NCBI RefSeq assembly: GCF_000686665.1
Contig: NZ_JMLH01000013.1
Location: 1-58,998, forward strand
Reading direction: 5' to 3'
Source: Thomasclavelia saccharogumia DSM 17460
Lineage (GTDB): Bacteria; Bacillota_I; Bacilli_A; Erysipelotrichales; Coprobacillaceae
DNA: 58,998 nt
Part shown: positions 1 to 7,776 of the stretch, one piece after another
How positions within the stretch are numbered: the first letter of the stretch is position 1
How the letters are laid out: the number at the start of each line of letters is the position of its first letter
Translations under genes and position numbers: made by a program
The notes under the pieces: generated by a model
Databases searched by the model: none
What the model saw: the letters and a program-made list of their open reading frames with translations, nothing else
Told to the model about the DNA's origin: nothing

Positions 1-204
1 ACATCCGGCTTCATATCCTGTTAAAATATCCACCTCATTTTCTTCACTCATTCTTTCTTTAGCTGACTTAATAAATTTAAGAATATTCTTTACTTCAGCA
101 GCACATTTTGTCTGTGCAATAACTTCTCCTGTTGATGAATTGATTCCGCATAAACTGTACGTATTTTTATGGACATCCATCCCAATATAGATTATACTTT
201 TCAT
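1..204 (-). CDS. IS110-family transposase, N-terminal part (cut by window edge)
   Basis: The minus strand from ATG at 204 reads MKSIIYIGMDVHKNTYSLCG and stays open to the window edge, giving 68 residues. The GMDVHK motif near residue 9 matches the first catalytic Asp block of the RuvC-like (DEDD) domain of IS110/IS1111 transposases. These act as site-specific recombinases guided, in studied members, by an element-encoded bridge RNA. An AGGAGG ribosome site lies just upstream of the ATG. The C-terminal Ser domain is outside the window. The family call rests on the N-terminus only. Confidence 0.8.
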   Translation of the reverse strand, partial: MKSIIYIGMDVHKNTYSLCGINSSTGEVIAQTKCAAEVKNILKFIKSAKERMSEENEVDILTGYEAGC

Positions 205-313
205 AGTGACCTCCTATTGTCGTTATGGTATCGACTTTCATAATTTTGTTTTTTTTACAAATCTTATTATGAATCGTAATCCACGTTTTGACAACTTAGG
301 AGGTCACTTCATA
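1..313 (-). mobile_element. End of an IS110-family element abutting a truncated regulator
   Basis: The transposase start at 204 is followed by about 109 non-coding bases, and then by the premature end of the LytTR gene at 314. An 11-bp perfect inverted repeat, AGTGACCTCCT at 205-215 and AGGAGGTCACT at 298-308, lies within this strip. The exact element boundary is not visible; the loss of the regulator's C-terminus suggests it is close to 313. The other end of the element is outside the window. Confidence 0.55.
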
Positions 314-958
314 TTATCTTTTTCTCCTGCTAACCTCTATTATTACATTACTATGTCTTAATTTTATCTTCATCCCTCTCATAAAAGCTATCTTATCAAT
401 ATTTATAATTTGATTTTTATTTACCTGTACAAATTGTGTTGGTAATGTTTTAATAATCTCTTTGATTGGTATATATCCTAAATCATCATTTCCATTTTTT
501 TTATAAACATATAAATGTTTATTCATATATTCAAAAAATAATATTTCAGCAGAATCATAAAAATAAACATCATTTCTTTTTGTCGGAATAATTATTTGAT
601 TATTATTCATATAACCAAAAACTTCTTTTAAAATATTTTTAAGTTCTACTTCTAAGTGATTTTTTATTATATAACCTGCAATATTTATCCCGATTGCTTC
701 TATAATTCGATTATATGATTTAGCAAGAAAAACAATTATTATTTGATTGCTTTTCAATTTTCTAGCAACATTAATTCCATCTATTCCTGGTAAATCCATT
801 TCTAAAAACAATAAATCATAATTATTTTTCTTTTCTAAAAAAAGATGTGGATTTTCATATATATCAATATCAAACCCACTAACTTGACTATTTTCTATTA
901 TTAATTTTTTTATCTTATTACAAAAATGTTTATCACTATCTAAAATAGCTATTTTCAC
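314..958 (-). CDS. LytTR-family response regulator, C-terminus clipped, atypical receiver
   Basis: This 214-residue protein has a receiver domain (about 1-115) and a LytTR DNA-binding domain (about 120-214). The receiver keeps the acidic pocket (D7, D9) and a conserved Lys in the GYIIK stretch. At the phospho-acceptor position, within FLEMDLPGIDG, it has Glu (E53) instead of Asp, which could mimic phosphorylation or make the receiver non-canonical. The LytTR domain ends at VSRRKR, roughly ten residues earlier than usual, right where the IS110 element begins, so the 3' end was probably replaced by the insertion. An AAGGGTG ribosome site precedes the ATG. No sensor kinase is in the window. It may control the repeat-containing promoters at 3199-3274 and 5963-6038 (inference). 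Confidence 0.8.
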   Translation of the reverse strand: MKIAILDSDKHFCNKIKKLIIENSQVSGFDIDIYENPHLFLEKKNNYDLLFLEMDLPGIDGINVARKLKSNQIIIVFLAKSYNRIIEAIGINIAGYIIKNHLEVELKNILKEVFGYMNNNQIIIPTKRNDVYFYDSAEILFFEYMNKHLYVYKKNGNDDLGYIPIKEIIKTLPTQFVQVNKNQIINIDKIAFMRGMKIKLRHSNVIIEVSRRKR

Positions 959-1103
959 CCTTATCCCCTCCCCGTTTTATTCTATCAATAAATCTTATCT
1001 ATTTCAATTAATTTTATAATTCATGGCATTTTATTAATGAATTTTTAAAATAATCATATAAATAACTAGCATAGATTCATATTTTTATACCTTATTAAAG
1101 CAT

Positions 1104-1156
1104 AAAAAAGAGATTTTTATATTACTGTTAAAGTACAGTATTTTTAATCTCTTATC
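1104..1156 (-). terminator. Hairpin terminator after the lipoprotein gene
   Basis: The long arms AAGAGAT...TACTGT and ACAGTA...ATCTCTT pair around a short loop, and T runs follow on the minus strand. The site lies 45 bp past the stop of the lipoprotein gene. Confidence 0.65.
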
Positions 1157-1200
1157 TTTAATTATCAATTATTAAATATAAAATATCTTTTAGCTTAATT

Positions 1201-2169
1201 TTAATCTCTAAATGATAAAATCATCGCATTATTAATTTTACATTTTTCTCTTTTATCTTTATAAATTACTGTATCAATATTTTTAATGATGTTAAATTTA
1301 TGTATTTCTTTATCATATAAATAATAAATCGTATTATTATCTTCTGTAATATATATTATTGTTTCAAATTTAATATCATTTAATAAAATTTTTTGAATAT
1401 TTCTATTTAAATTTAACTTAAATAAATTTTGTTTATTATCAGCAAAAAAATAATTTTTATTATTTATAGCTACTGATTTTATAAATTCTTGTGTTTCATA
1501 TACCAATGAATGTTCTCCTTCATCGATACTAAATATATAATTTGTTGGTTCTATATAAGGAATATTGTTTTGTTGATTTGTAATATTTTCCAAATTTTTT
1601 GATAACGAATACCCAGATACAATAAATTCATTTGAACCTGGATTAAAATTAACGAGTGAAATATTAAAATCATTATCCCAGCCAATATCTTTTAATTCGT
1701 TATTTTCTAAGTCATAAATATATGGTGTAACCACAATATTATCTTTATTTTTTGAGGCTCCGGCAATAAAAATTTGCGAATCAAATGGTATAATATAATT
1801 TATTGCATAAAAACTATCAGTTAATTGCGTGATTTTTTTTGTCTTTACATTATAAGAAAATATTTGATCAAAATTACCACTATTATCTTTTGCTGTATAA
1901 TAAACAATATCATTCTTTTTATTATAAACTGTTAATGGATATTGAGATGTATAAGGTATTTCTGCTATCTTAATAACTTTTTCATCACTCAAATTAAATT
2001 GATAAATTTCACTCAGTAATTCATTATTTACATCAATAGTTAATGTAAAAGTAATATAATCATTATTTATTAATTCGGGCTCGCTAATATCTACCGGTTC
2101 ATTAGATTTACAACTAGTAAAAAAAACTAGATTTAGTATAAATATAAATATTACTTTGTTCTTTTTCAT
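1201..2169 (-). CDS. Putative lipoprotein, beta-propeller-like
   Basis: The 322-residue product begins with a charged N-terminus, a hydrophobic stretch and the lipobox FFTSC, so it is probably lipidated at about Cys20 and held on the outer membrane face. The rest is made of repeating strand-rich blocks with YIYDLENNELKDI and YNVKTKKITQLTD patterns, as in DUF5050/TolB-like propellers. No catalytic motif was seen. Its start lies 1 bp past the stop of the upstream gene at 2171, so the two are translated from one mRNA. Function is unknown; a role in ligand or glycan sensing is only a guess. Confidence 0.7.
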   Translation of the reverse strand: MKKNKVIFIFILNLVFFTSCKSNEPVDISEPELINNDYITFTLTIDVNNELLSEIYQFNLSDEKVIKIAEIPYTSQYPLTVYNKKNDIVYYTAKDNSGNFDQIFSYNVKTKKITQLTDSFYAINYIIPFDSQIFIAGASKNKDNIVVTPYIYDLENNELKDIGWDNDFNISLVNFNPGSNEFIVSGYSLSKNLENITNQQNNIPYIEPTNYIFSIDEGEHSLVYETQEFIKSVAINNKNYFFADNKQNLFKLNLNRNIQKILLNDIKFETIIYITEDNNTIYYLYDKEIHKFNIIKNIDTVIYKDKREKCKINNAMILSFRD

Positions 2170-2170
2170 A

Positions 2171-2911
2171 TTAGCGATGTCTATAGATTACTTTTTGAGG
2201 CATACTAAAAGAGGAACTCCATTTATATCCCCAAAATTCAACTCCTGTTTTCCAAATATCAAGTACAGCATTGGGCATTCCACCAGCATCTGTTTTTACC
2301 ATACTAACAATCTTTTCAGATCCATCGGCTGTATTTCCGGTCACACTAATAACTGTATTTACTGGACAATTATCATAAGCAAGTTTCGTAGCAACAGAAC
2401 CCTTATAGTTTTTTATATTTGATTGTCCATATTCATCATTAAATGTTGTTGCTCTTCCATGTCCATAAACCCATTCTCCTAATTGATATAAAGCATTATT
2501 GGCAGAACCCCATTTTGCAAATGGTCTTCCTAATGGTAAATCAGGAGTAAAATCCACAAATGGCATAATTTCCATATTTTCATTAAATGCATCATTTAGT
2601 CCAAAATAATCTGGTTCTGTTTTGTTCTCTAATAAAATCGTTTGAATTAATCCATCACTTGCATAAGTTATTTTCATTCCTTTTTGAGGTCTTGGTGTAC
2701 TATTGACAGGTTCTATTTCTATAGACTCCTCTATACTCCCTTTAATAATTTTATACTTATTGTCACTGATAAACTCAATCTCTGTATATGGTTCCATAAT
2801 TTCTGGAATTCTATCATTAGTATATATATTGTTATCTGCTTTTATACCATCAATATCAACTACACAGACTGCTATTAATATCAAAACAACAAATAATACT
2901 TTTTTTAGCAT
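2171..2911 (-). CDS. Secreted protein, possible double-psi beta-barrel
   Basis: I place the start at 2911 (MLKKVLFVVLILIAVC) because an AAGGAAG ribosome site lies just upstream; a longer in-frame start at 2983 lacks one. The 246-residue protein has a signal peptide ending near GIKADN, a variable region, and a C-terminal part of about 100 residues with YDNCPVNTVISVT and TDAGGMPNAVLDIW. This recalls double-psi beta-barrels of RlpA/3D type, but the match is by eye only. It is the first gene of a pair with the lipoprotein and sits about 290 bp downstream of a repeat-containing promoter. Confidence 0.6.
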   Translation of the reverse strand: MLKKVLFVVLILIAVCVVDIDGIKADNNIYTNDRIPEIMEPYTEIEFISDNKYKIIKGSIEESIEIEPVNSTPRPQKGMKITYASDGLIQTILLENKTEPDYFGLNDAFNENMEIMPFVDFTPDLPLGRPFAKWGSANNALYQLGEWVYGHGRATTFNDEYGQSNIKNYKGSVATKLAYDNCPVNTVISVTGNTADGSEKIVSMVKTDAGGMPNAVLDIWKTGVEFWGYKWSSSFSMPQKVIYRHR

Positions 2912-3198
2912 TTTAATTTTACTTCCTTTCCCTGTATATTTTTTATATTTACTAAATAATGATTTATCAAAACATGCAAACAATATTATAAATTATATGC
3001 TGATGCATTAATTTAATATTAACAAAGCAATAAAACTATAATGTTTTAATAATAATAAGAAAAATATATATTTTTCTAATAAATATCCTCAATCTACAAT
3101 TCAAAGAAATACAAAAAAATAATTCATAATAGATAAAATAGCATTAGTAATATTTTTATCACCTCTCTCACTATTTTCCCAGTTAACTGATATTTGAT

Positions 3199-3274
3199 AA
3201 TTCTATTATAGATGATTTAATTCAGTTTTTTATTTTTTTTGACTCAACGGCTTAATTAAAAGATCCATCGGTTA
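3199..3274 (-). promoter_or_regulatory. Promoter with LytTR-type direct repeat (site 1)
   Basis: Read on the minus strand, TAACCGATG (3274-3266), a 12-bp spacer and AAGCCGTTG (3253-3245) form a 21-bp-period direct repeat. Exactly 34 bp later comes TATAAT (3210-3205). No TTGACA-like box is seen 17 bp upstream of the -10, which suits an activator-dependent promoter. It would drive the secreted protein and lipoprotein genes through a leader of about 290 bases. Confidence 0.65.
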
Positions 3275-3390
3275 AAAAAGAGCTGTACTGAATAAATAAT
3301 TATTTTACAGTTTCATAAAAGGACAAAATAAATTTTGTCCACCTGGGTGATAGTGCCTTTTAAATGCCTATCATCCTTTTTGGTATTATA

Positions 3391-3606
3391 ATGATTTTAA
3401 GAGATATTCTCAAAGTAAAATACAGTTATGAGCATAAAAAGAAAGTAAACAATCAATCTGACCGATGGAATACAAGAGATGTGGTTATTGAAAAAGAAGG
3501 AATCGAATGAATACTGGAAGCGTTTTTAGGTAAAGAGAATCAAGGATACAGCTGTCAGTGTTCAAAATGCAATGAAACTATGACTAGGAAAAAACAATAT
3601 TTCTAA
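3391..3606 (+). pseudogene. Remnant of a transposase zinc-binding N-terminus (IS91-like)
   Basis: From ATG at 3391 the frame reads MILRDILKVKYSYEHKKKVN, meets an in-frame TGA at 3508-3510, and continues with ILEAFLG and GYSCQCSKCNETMT to a TAA at 3606. The ILRDIL start and the Cys-x-Cys-x2-Cys cluster resemble the zinc-binding N-terminal domain of IS91-type transposases. It is far too short for a working enzyme, and no other part of the element was found nearby. Confidence 0.4.
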
Positions 3607-3953
3607 CACTTTTTTAGTTAAATAAACTAATTTTTAAAATTAAATAACAAAATATTAGATTAAAAAAGAGACCTCTTTAATAACATGGTATTAACAATAT
3701 CTCACATTATTAGAAGTCTCTTTTAATTAAAATCTTAAGTTATTTTTGCAAATTTTAACTGATTCGAGAAGATATATACTCACTAGATTTTTAAGACTAA
3801 TTTTTATAAACTTAATAATCATCCTTCTTTTAAAATATTGTTTATTCTATAGCAACCTTTATCTTATAATTTATATATTTAAATTATTATAGATTATTAA
3901 TCTAACTTAATGATATTGTACTGAAGTATAAATATTTAAAGTAATAGTTTCCT
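3607..3953. other. AT-rich intergenic stretch with one hairpin
   Basis: Apart from the hairpin at 3664-3724, I see no reading frame or motif here. It separates the transposase remnant from the small membrane protein at 3954. Confidence 0.5.
3664..3724. terminator. Bidirectional hairpin terminator
   Basis: AAAAGAGACCTC and GAAGTCTCTTTT pair around an AT-rich loop, with A and T tracts on either side, so it could stop transcription in both directions. Confidence 0.5.
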
Positions 3954-4199
3954 TTATTTCATCTTTTGGTCTTTTTCTATTGATTTAAACTTTATAAAGA
4001 ATATTATAGAAAACACTATAAATCCTTGTATTAAAAATGTAGAAAAATTCTCACCAGCAAAACGAATACCACAAGCATTAATAGTTATAGATATTAAAAC
4101 AAAAATAAATCCAATTAACATAGATATAGCTGCATACAAAATATTGACTAATATTTTTGAAGTTGTTTTTTTATTAATATTCTCAACAATTTTTTTCAA
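3954..4199 (-). CDS. Small two-helix membrane protein
   Basis: The 81-residue product starts with TTG at 4199, chosen because a strong AAGGAGAGGGG ribosome site lies just upstream and no ATG fits. It has a Lys-rich N-terminus and two hydrophobic segments (about 18-42 and 53-70) ending in a charged tail. I do not recognise a family. It lies in the same orientation as the secreted-protein genes upstream and may belong to their cassette. Confidence 0.55.
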   Translation of the reverse strand: MKKIVENINKKTTSKILVNILYAAISMLIGFIFVLISITINACGIRFAGENFSTFLIQGFIVFSIIFFIKFKSIEKDQKMK

Positions 4200-4315
4200 A
4201 ATATACCCCTCTCCTTCATTTTAAAATTCACCTTATCATTTAATCTTTCAAACAAGTTTATTTTGTAAAGATACTATTGATTTTCAGTTCTCATATTATA
4301 TATTACACTATCACT

Positions 4316-4650
4316 TTACCACAAATAATCACTTATGTTAGGATAACCATTCTCTAAATTAATTCCATTATATATATAATCTATATTTTTAAAAATATGG
4401 TCATTTGATAAATATTCTTCAACTACTTTAAATTTTAATCTAATTATATCATTAGCCTGATATTGATTAGTTAAATTACCATTAAATTTCCATTCAGTAG
4501 AATAGTCTTTATTATCAAAAATAAAACTAGTACTACTATCACTCTCATATCTTGGAAATATATTATGTCTCCTATATTATAATCTTTCAAGTCATTTACA
4601 TACGTTTGAGTAGCTTAATCATAAAATTGATTTGACAAGTCTACAATACT
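4316..4650 (-). pseudogene. Broken secreted-protein fragment, possibly an OB-fold module
   Basis: One frame reads IVDLSNQFYD, then an in-frame TAA, then ATQTYVNDLKDYNIGDIIF and about 80 more residues ending in NISDYLW and TAA at 4316-4318. Apart from that one stop it looks coding, with a GNLTNQYQANDIIRLKF stretch similar to short OB-fold modules. It follows directly on the 4649 gene in a different frame, so it could be the frameshifted C-terminal part of that protein. No ribosome site was found for a separate start. Confidence 0.45.
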
Positions 4651-5299
4651 AAGTACCCTTACCATTAAAAGATTTAGGACTATTTATTTGATAATTAGAT
4701 CTAATAGTATAAACTTTTGTATTATCCTCTGTGATAATATATTCAACCATTTTCCCTTCAGTAGTTACTGCTTTTCTTACCCCAAATCTTAAAACGTAGT
4801 TGAAATCATATAATGTATAATAACATATCCATTTACTTGCATCATTTTCAACAAATCTTAATTGATATGTACCATATGGATTTGCAGAGTCATAACTTGC
4901 TAACTGTCCTTGAGTAATTGATTTATTAATAACATCTCTTTTTCCATCAGGTGTTGTAAGAATAACAGATATTTTATCAGACCAGTTTAACATGTCCGTT
5001 TTAGCATATGCATCAACAGCCATTCTAGACCAAGGAAGATCTACTGAAACTTTAGCTGCTGCTCCTGTATTTCCTTGATTAAAATAAATAGAACCAGTAT
5101 TTGAACAAACATAATTATCTCCAATTTCAATACTTGGGCTTCTAGAATAAAAAGCAGTTGATGCTTTTTTTAAAATATACCATAATGCAGTTTTTGCAAA
5201 CGATAAACCCGCTCCTGCTTCAACATTTGTTATAGTAACAGTACATAAACTCAATGATAAACAAATACATGTTATAAATCATAATAATTTCCTTTTCAT
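4649..5299 (-). pseudogene. Secreted protein gene with TGA inside the signal peptide
   Basis: A good ribosome site (AAAGGAATGTGAGG) precedes ATG at 5299. The frame reads MKRKLL, then TGA (5281-5279), then FITCICLSLSLCTVTITNV, and stays open for 200 more residues. The interrupted segment is a typical signal peptide, so the gene was intact until a recent change, most simply TGG to TGA. A TTG at 5254 could start a leaderless 201-residue product but has no ribosome site. The mature part (about 170 residues) is strand-rich with no known motif. UGA decoding as Trp is unlikely, since the long genes here end normally. Confidence 0.6.
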
Positions 5300-5692
5300 A
5301 TTAACCTCACATTCCTTTCTACTTGTAATTACAAGCTAATCATAATTATGAATAACACTATTTCTGCAACTTTAATTTTATATTTTTTCGAAGCTCACAA
5401 TAACTATAAATCTAATTTATCCAAGTATACTGGTTCTATCATTAAGGTCATAACTCTAATAAACCTACATCTCATAAATGTAATAAATTTTCAAAAGTCA
5501 GCTAAAGTCCCAAAAACTGTTATTTATTTTAATAAGATCATGTTCATTTAAATAACTTTCTTTACCTAGTTTTATTCTGTTTATCTTTTATCTTAAATTA
5601 ACAAGTCATATAATTACTTCAAACACTGCTTATCAAAACTCGTAAATCATTTAAAAATATTATATTTATACTCAACGAAGCGAATTTATTAA
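5300..5692. other. Intergenic stretch with a 14-bp palindrome
   Basis: CTTGTAATTACAAG (5322-5335) is a perfect palindrome about 23 bp upstream of the start at 5299, placed like an operator. The rest is AT-rich. A 67-codon plus-strand frame at 5348-5551 has no ribosome site or family resemblance, and I do not call it a gene. Confidence 0.45.
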
Positions 5693-5899
5693 CTATGTTT
5701 TTTCAATCAAAATTTCTTTAATTTTTTTTAAAACCAAAAGAATAATTGGAAAAATTAAAACTATATATATAAATACAAACAAACAAAGAAACATTACCTC
5801 AGATACCATATAATAGAAAAAATTAGCAATATAAAGATATAAATACGAAAGAAAAACTGCAATATCAAATAATATTACATATATAATTACCTTCCGCAT
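5693..5899 (-). CDS. Small membrane protein downstream of LytTR-type site 2
   Basis: This 68-residue protein starts MRKVIIYVILFDIAV after a GAAGGTG ribosome site. It is almost entirely hydrophobic, with two predicted membrane segments (about 3-28 and 35-58) and a Lys-rich end. No family was recognised. It lies about 70 bp downstream of the TATAAT of the promoter at 5963-6038, making it the first gene expected from that promoter. It could be an immunity-type or signalling membrane protein, but nothing in the sequence decides this. Confidence 0.6.
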   Translation of the reverse strand: MRKVIIYVILFDIAVFLSYLYLYIANFFYYMVSEVMFLCLFVFIYIVLIFPIILLVLKKIKEILIEKT

Positions 5900-5962
5900 T
5901 TTTTCACCTTCTTTACATATTTTACTTAACTATTATTGGAAAATTATAATGGTATTCTACTT

Positions 5963-6038
5963 ATCTTTATTATACATCAATTGTTTCTCATTATGATGCT
6001 TTTTAATCCAACGGTTAAATTTAAGGATTCATCGGTCA
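5963..6038 (-). promoter_or_regulatory. Promoter with LytTR-type direct repeat (site 2)
   Basis: Minus strand: TGACCGATG (6038-6030), 12 bp, TAACCGTTG (6017-6009), then exactly 34 bp to TATAAT (5974-5969). Element sequence, spacer length and distance to the -10 are the same as in site 1 at 3199-3274. No -35 hexamer is visible. The predicted transcript begins about 60 bp before the gene at 5899. Confidence 0.65.
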
Positions 6039-6072
6039 AAAAAAGCTATAAACCATGGTCTATAGCTTTTAA
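6039..6072. terminator. Terminator of the leu-ilv operon
   Basis: AAAGCTATA and TATAGCTTT pair around ACCATGGT, with flanking A and T tracts. It lies just past the ilvB stop and directly next to promoter site 2, so it insulates the two units. Confidence 0.8.
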
Positions 6073-6076
6073 AACA

Positions 6077-7756
6077 TTATTTATTTTTTAAATCAGTAGC
6101 ATCAAATGCCTCAGCAATTGGTCCCCCTGGTGCAACCATTGGGAATACCTTATCATCTTTATCAATTATACATTCAATTACAATTGGTCCATCATATTCC
6201 ATTGCTTCTTTAATAGCAGGAACTAATTCTTCTTTCGTTGTAACTTTAATTGCTTTGCATCCTAAACCTTCAGCAACTTTACAAAAATCAACTTTATCAG
6301 CTAAAATCGTATTTGAATAACGTTGACCATAGAATAATGTTTGCCATTGACGAACCATTCCTAACACTCGATTATTAATAACTACTTGAATTACTGGAAT
6401 ATTATAACGACTTAATGTTGCTAATTCATTCATATTCATTCTAAAGCAGCCATCACCAGCAATATTGAAAACTGTTTGATGAGGATTACCAAGTTTAGCG
6501 CCCATAGCAGCCCCTAAACCAAATCCCATCGTTCCCGCTCCACCTGATGAAACGAATTGACGAGGGCGTTTATAGCGATAATATTGAGCAGCCCACATTT
6601 GATGTTGTCCTACATCAGTACAAATGATAGCTTCACCATTTGTCAAATAATCTATTTGTTCAATAATATATGGTCCTGTTAACCCTTCACTATCATAGTT
6701 TAAAGGATATTGTTCTTTTAAATCACGAACTTCTTTTAACCACTGAGGATGATTTTGTCTTGTAAGTTTTGTATTTAATTCTGTTAATACACTCTTAGCA
6801 TCCCCAACAATTCCTAAATCAACAATTACATTTTTATTAATTTCAGCCGCATCAACATCAATATGAATAATTTTAGCATCTTTAGCAAAGCGTTTAGTAT
6901 CGCCAGTAACGCGATCAGAAAAGCGAGCACCAATAGCAATCAACAAATCACATCTACTAACTCCAAAATTAGAAGCTTTAGTACCATGCATCCCAATCAT
7001 TCCTGTATAACGAGGACGAGTATTATCATAAGCACCTTTACCCATTAATGAATCAGTAACTGGAGCATCAATTTTTTCCGCAAATTCTTTTAATTCATTA
7101 GATGCATCACTAGCAATGGCCCCACCACCAACAAAGATAAAAGGCTTTTCACTAGCTTCTATCATTTTTATTGCCTGATCTATCTCTTGTGATCCATATG
7201 TATATCGACGTGGTTCAATTACATCCGGTACACATGGCTCAAAATCAATTGTAGCTGCTGTAACATCTTTAGTAATATCAACTAATACTGGCCCTGGACG
7301 TCCTTCTTTAGCAATTTGAAAAGCTTTACGAATTGTTGGAGCTAATTCATTAATATCTTTAACAATAAAATTATGTTTAGTAATTGGCATTGTCACCCCA
7401 GCAATATCGATTTCCTGGAAACTATCGCGCCCTAACAGTGATACAGCTACGTTAGCAGTAATTGCCACAAGAGGAGTTGAATCCATATATGCTGTAGCAA
7501 TCCCTGTAACTAAATTAGTCGCCCCGGGTCCTGAAGTTGCCATACATACTCCAACTTTTCCTGTTGCTCTAGCATATCCATCAGCCGCATGTGCAGCCCC
7601 TTGTTCATGAGATGTTAAAATATGATGAATTTTATCTTGATATCTGTATAATGCATCATAAATATTTAAAATCGTCCCCCCTGGATAACCAAATACAGTA
7701 TCTACACCCTGTTCGATCAAACATTCTGCAACAATTTCCGAACCTGTTAACTTCAT
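6077..7756 (-). CDS. ilvB: Acetolactate synthase, large catalytic subunit
   Basis: This 559-residue ThDP enzyme makes acetolactate (or acetohydroxybutyrate) from pyruvate, the first shared step of Val/Leu and Ile synthesis. The catalytic Glu is E51 in [12 protein letters not shown]. The FAD/central domain spans about 190-330, and the ThDP-Mg motif runs from GDGCF (about 434) to VINN. Length is normal. It is the last gene of the operon, 20 bp after ilvD, while its small subunit ilvN is the second gene, so the two subunits are encoded 5.7 kb apart. Regulation is by the T-box upstream of leuA and, by family knowledge, by feedback through IlvN. Confidence 0.95.
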   Translation of the reverse strand: MKLTGSEIVAECLIEQGVDTVFGYPGGTILNIYDALYRYQDKIHHILTSHEQGAAHAADGYARATGKVGVCMATSGPGATNLVTGIATAYMDSTPLVAITANVAVSLLGRDSFQEIDIAGVTMPITKHNFIVKDINELAPTIRKAFQIAKEGRPGPVLVDITKDVTAATIDFEPCVPDVIEPRRYTYGSQEIDQAIKMIEASEKPFIFVGGGAIASDASNELKEFAEKIDAPVTDSLMGKGAYDNTRPRYTGMIGMHGTKASNFGVSRCDLLIAIGARFSDRVTGDTKRFAKDAKIIHIDVDAAEINKNVIVDLGIVGDAKSVLTELNTKLTRQNHPQWLKEVRDLKEQYPLNYDSEGLTGPYIIEQIDYLTNGEAIICTDVGQHQMWAAQYYRYKRPRQFVSSGGAGTMGFGLGAAMGAKLGNPHQTVFNIAGDGCFRMNMNELATLSRYNIPVIQVVINNRVLGMVRQWQTLFYGQRYSNTILADKVDFCKVAEGLGCKAIKVTTKEELVPAIKEAMEYDGPIVIECIIDKDDKVFPMVAPGGPIAEAFDATDLKNK

Positions 7757-7776
7757 AGCAATTCCCTCCTTATCAT

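Noticed and set aside
2987-3210. Possible signal-peptide gene in the long leader after promoter site 1
   Set aside because: After GAGAGAGGTG only very short frames (MLFYLL, MNYFFVFL) are open. None looks like a precursor peptide.
3460-3468. TGACCGATG on the plus strand, a single copy of the repeat element
   Set aside because: It lies in the transposase remnant, has no partner 12 bp away and no TATAAT at 34 bp. Probably chance.
5279-5281. Idea that TGA is read as Trp in this organism
   Set aside because: Long housekeeping genes here use normal stops. The apparent TGA interruptions lie in gene remnants or decaying genes.
5348-5551. 67-codon plus-strand frame
   Set aside because: No ribosome site, no family resemblance, and composition typical of AT-rich spacer.
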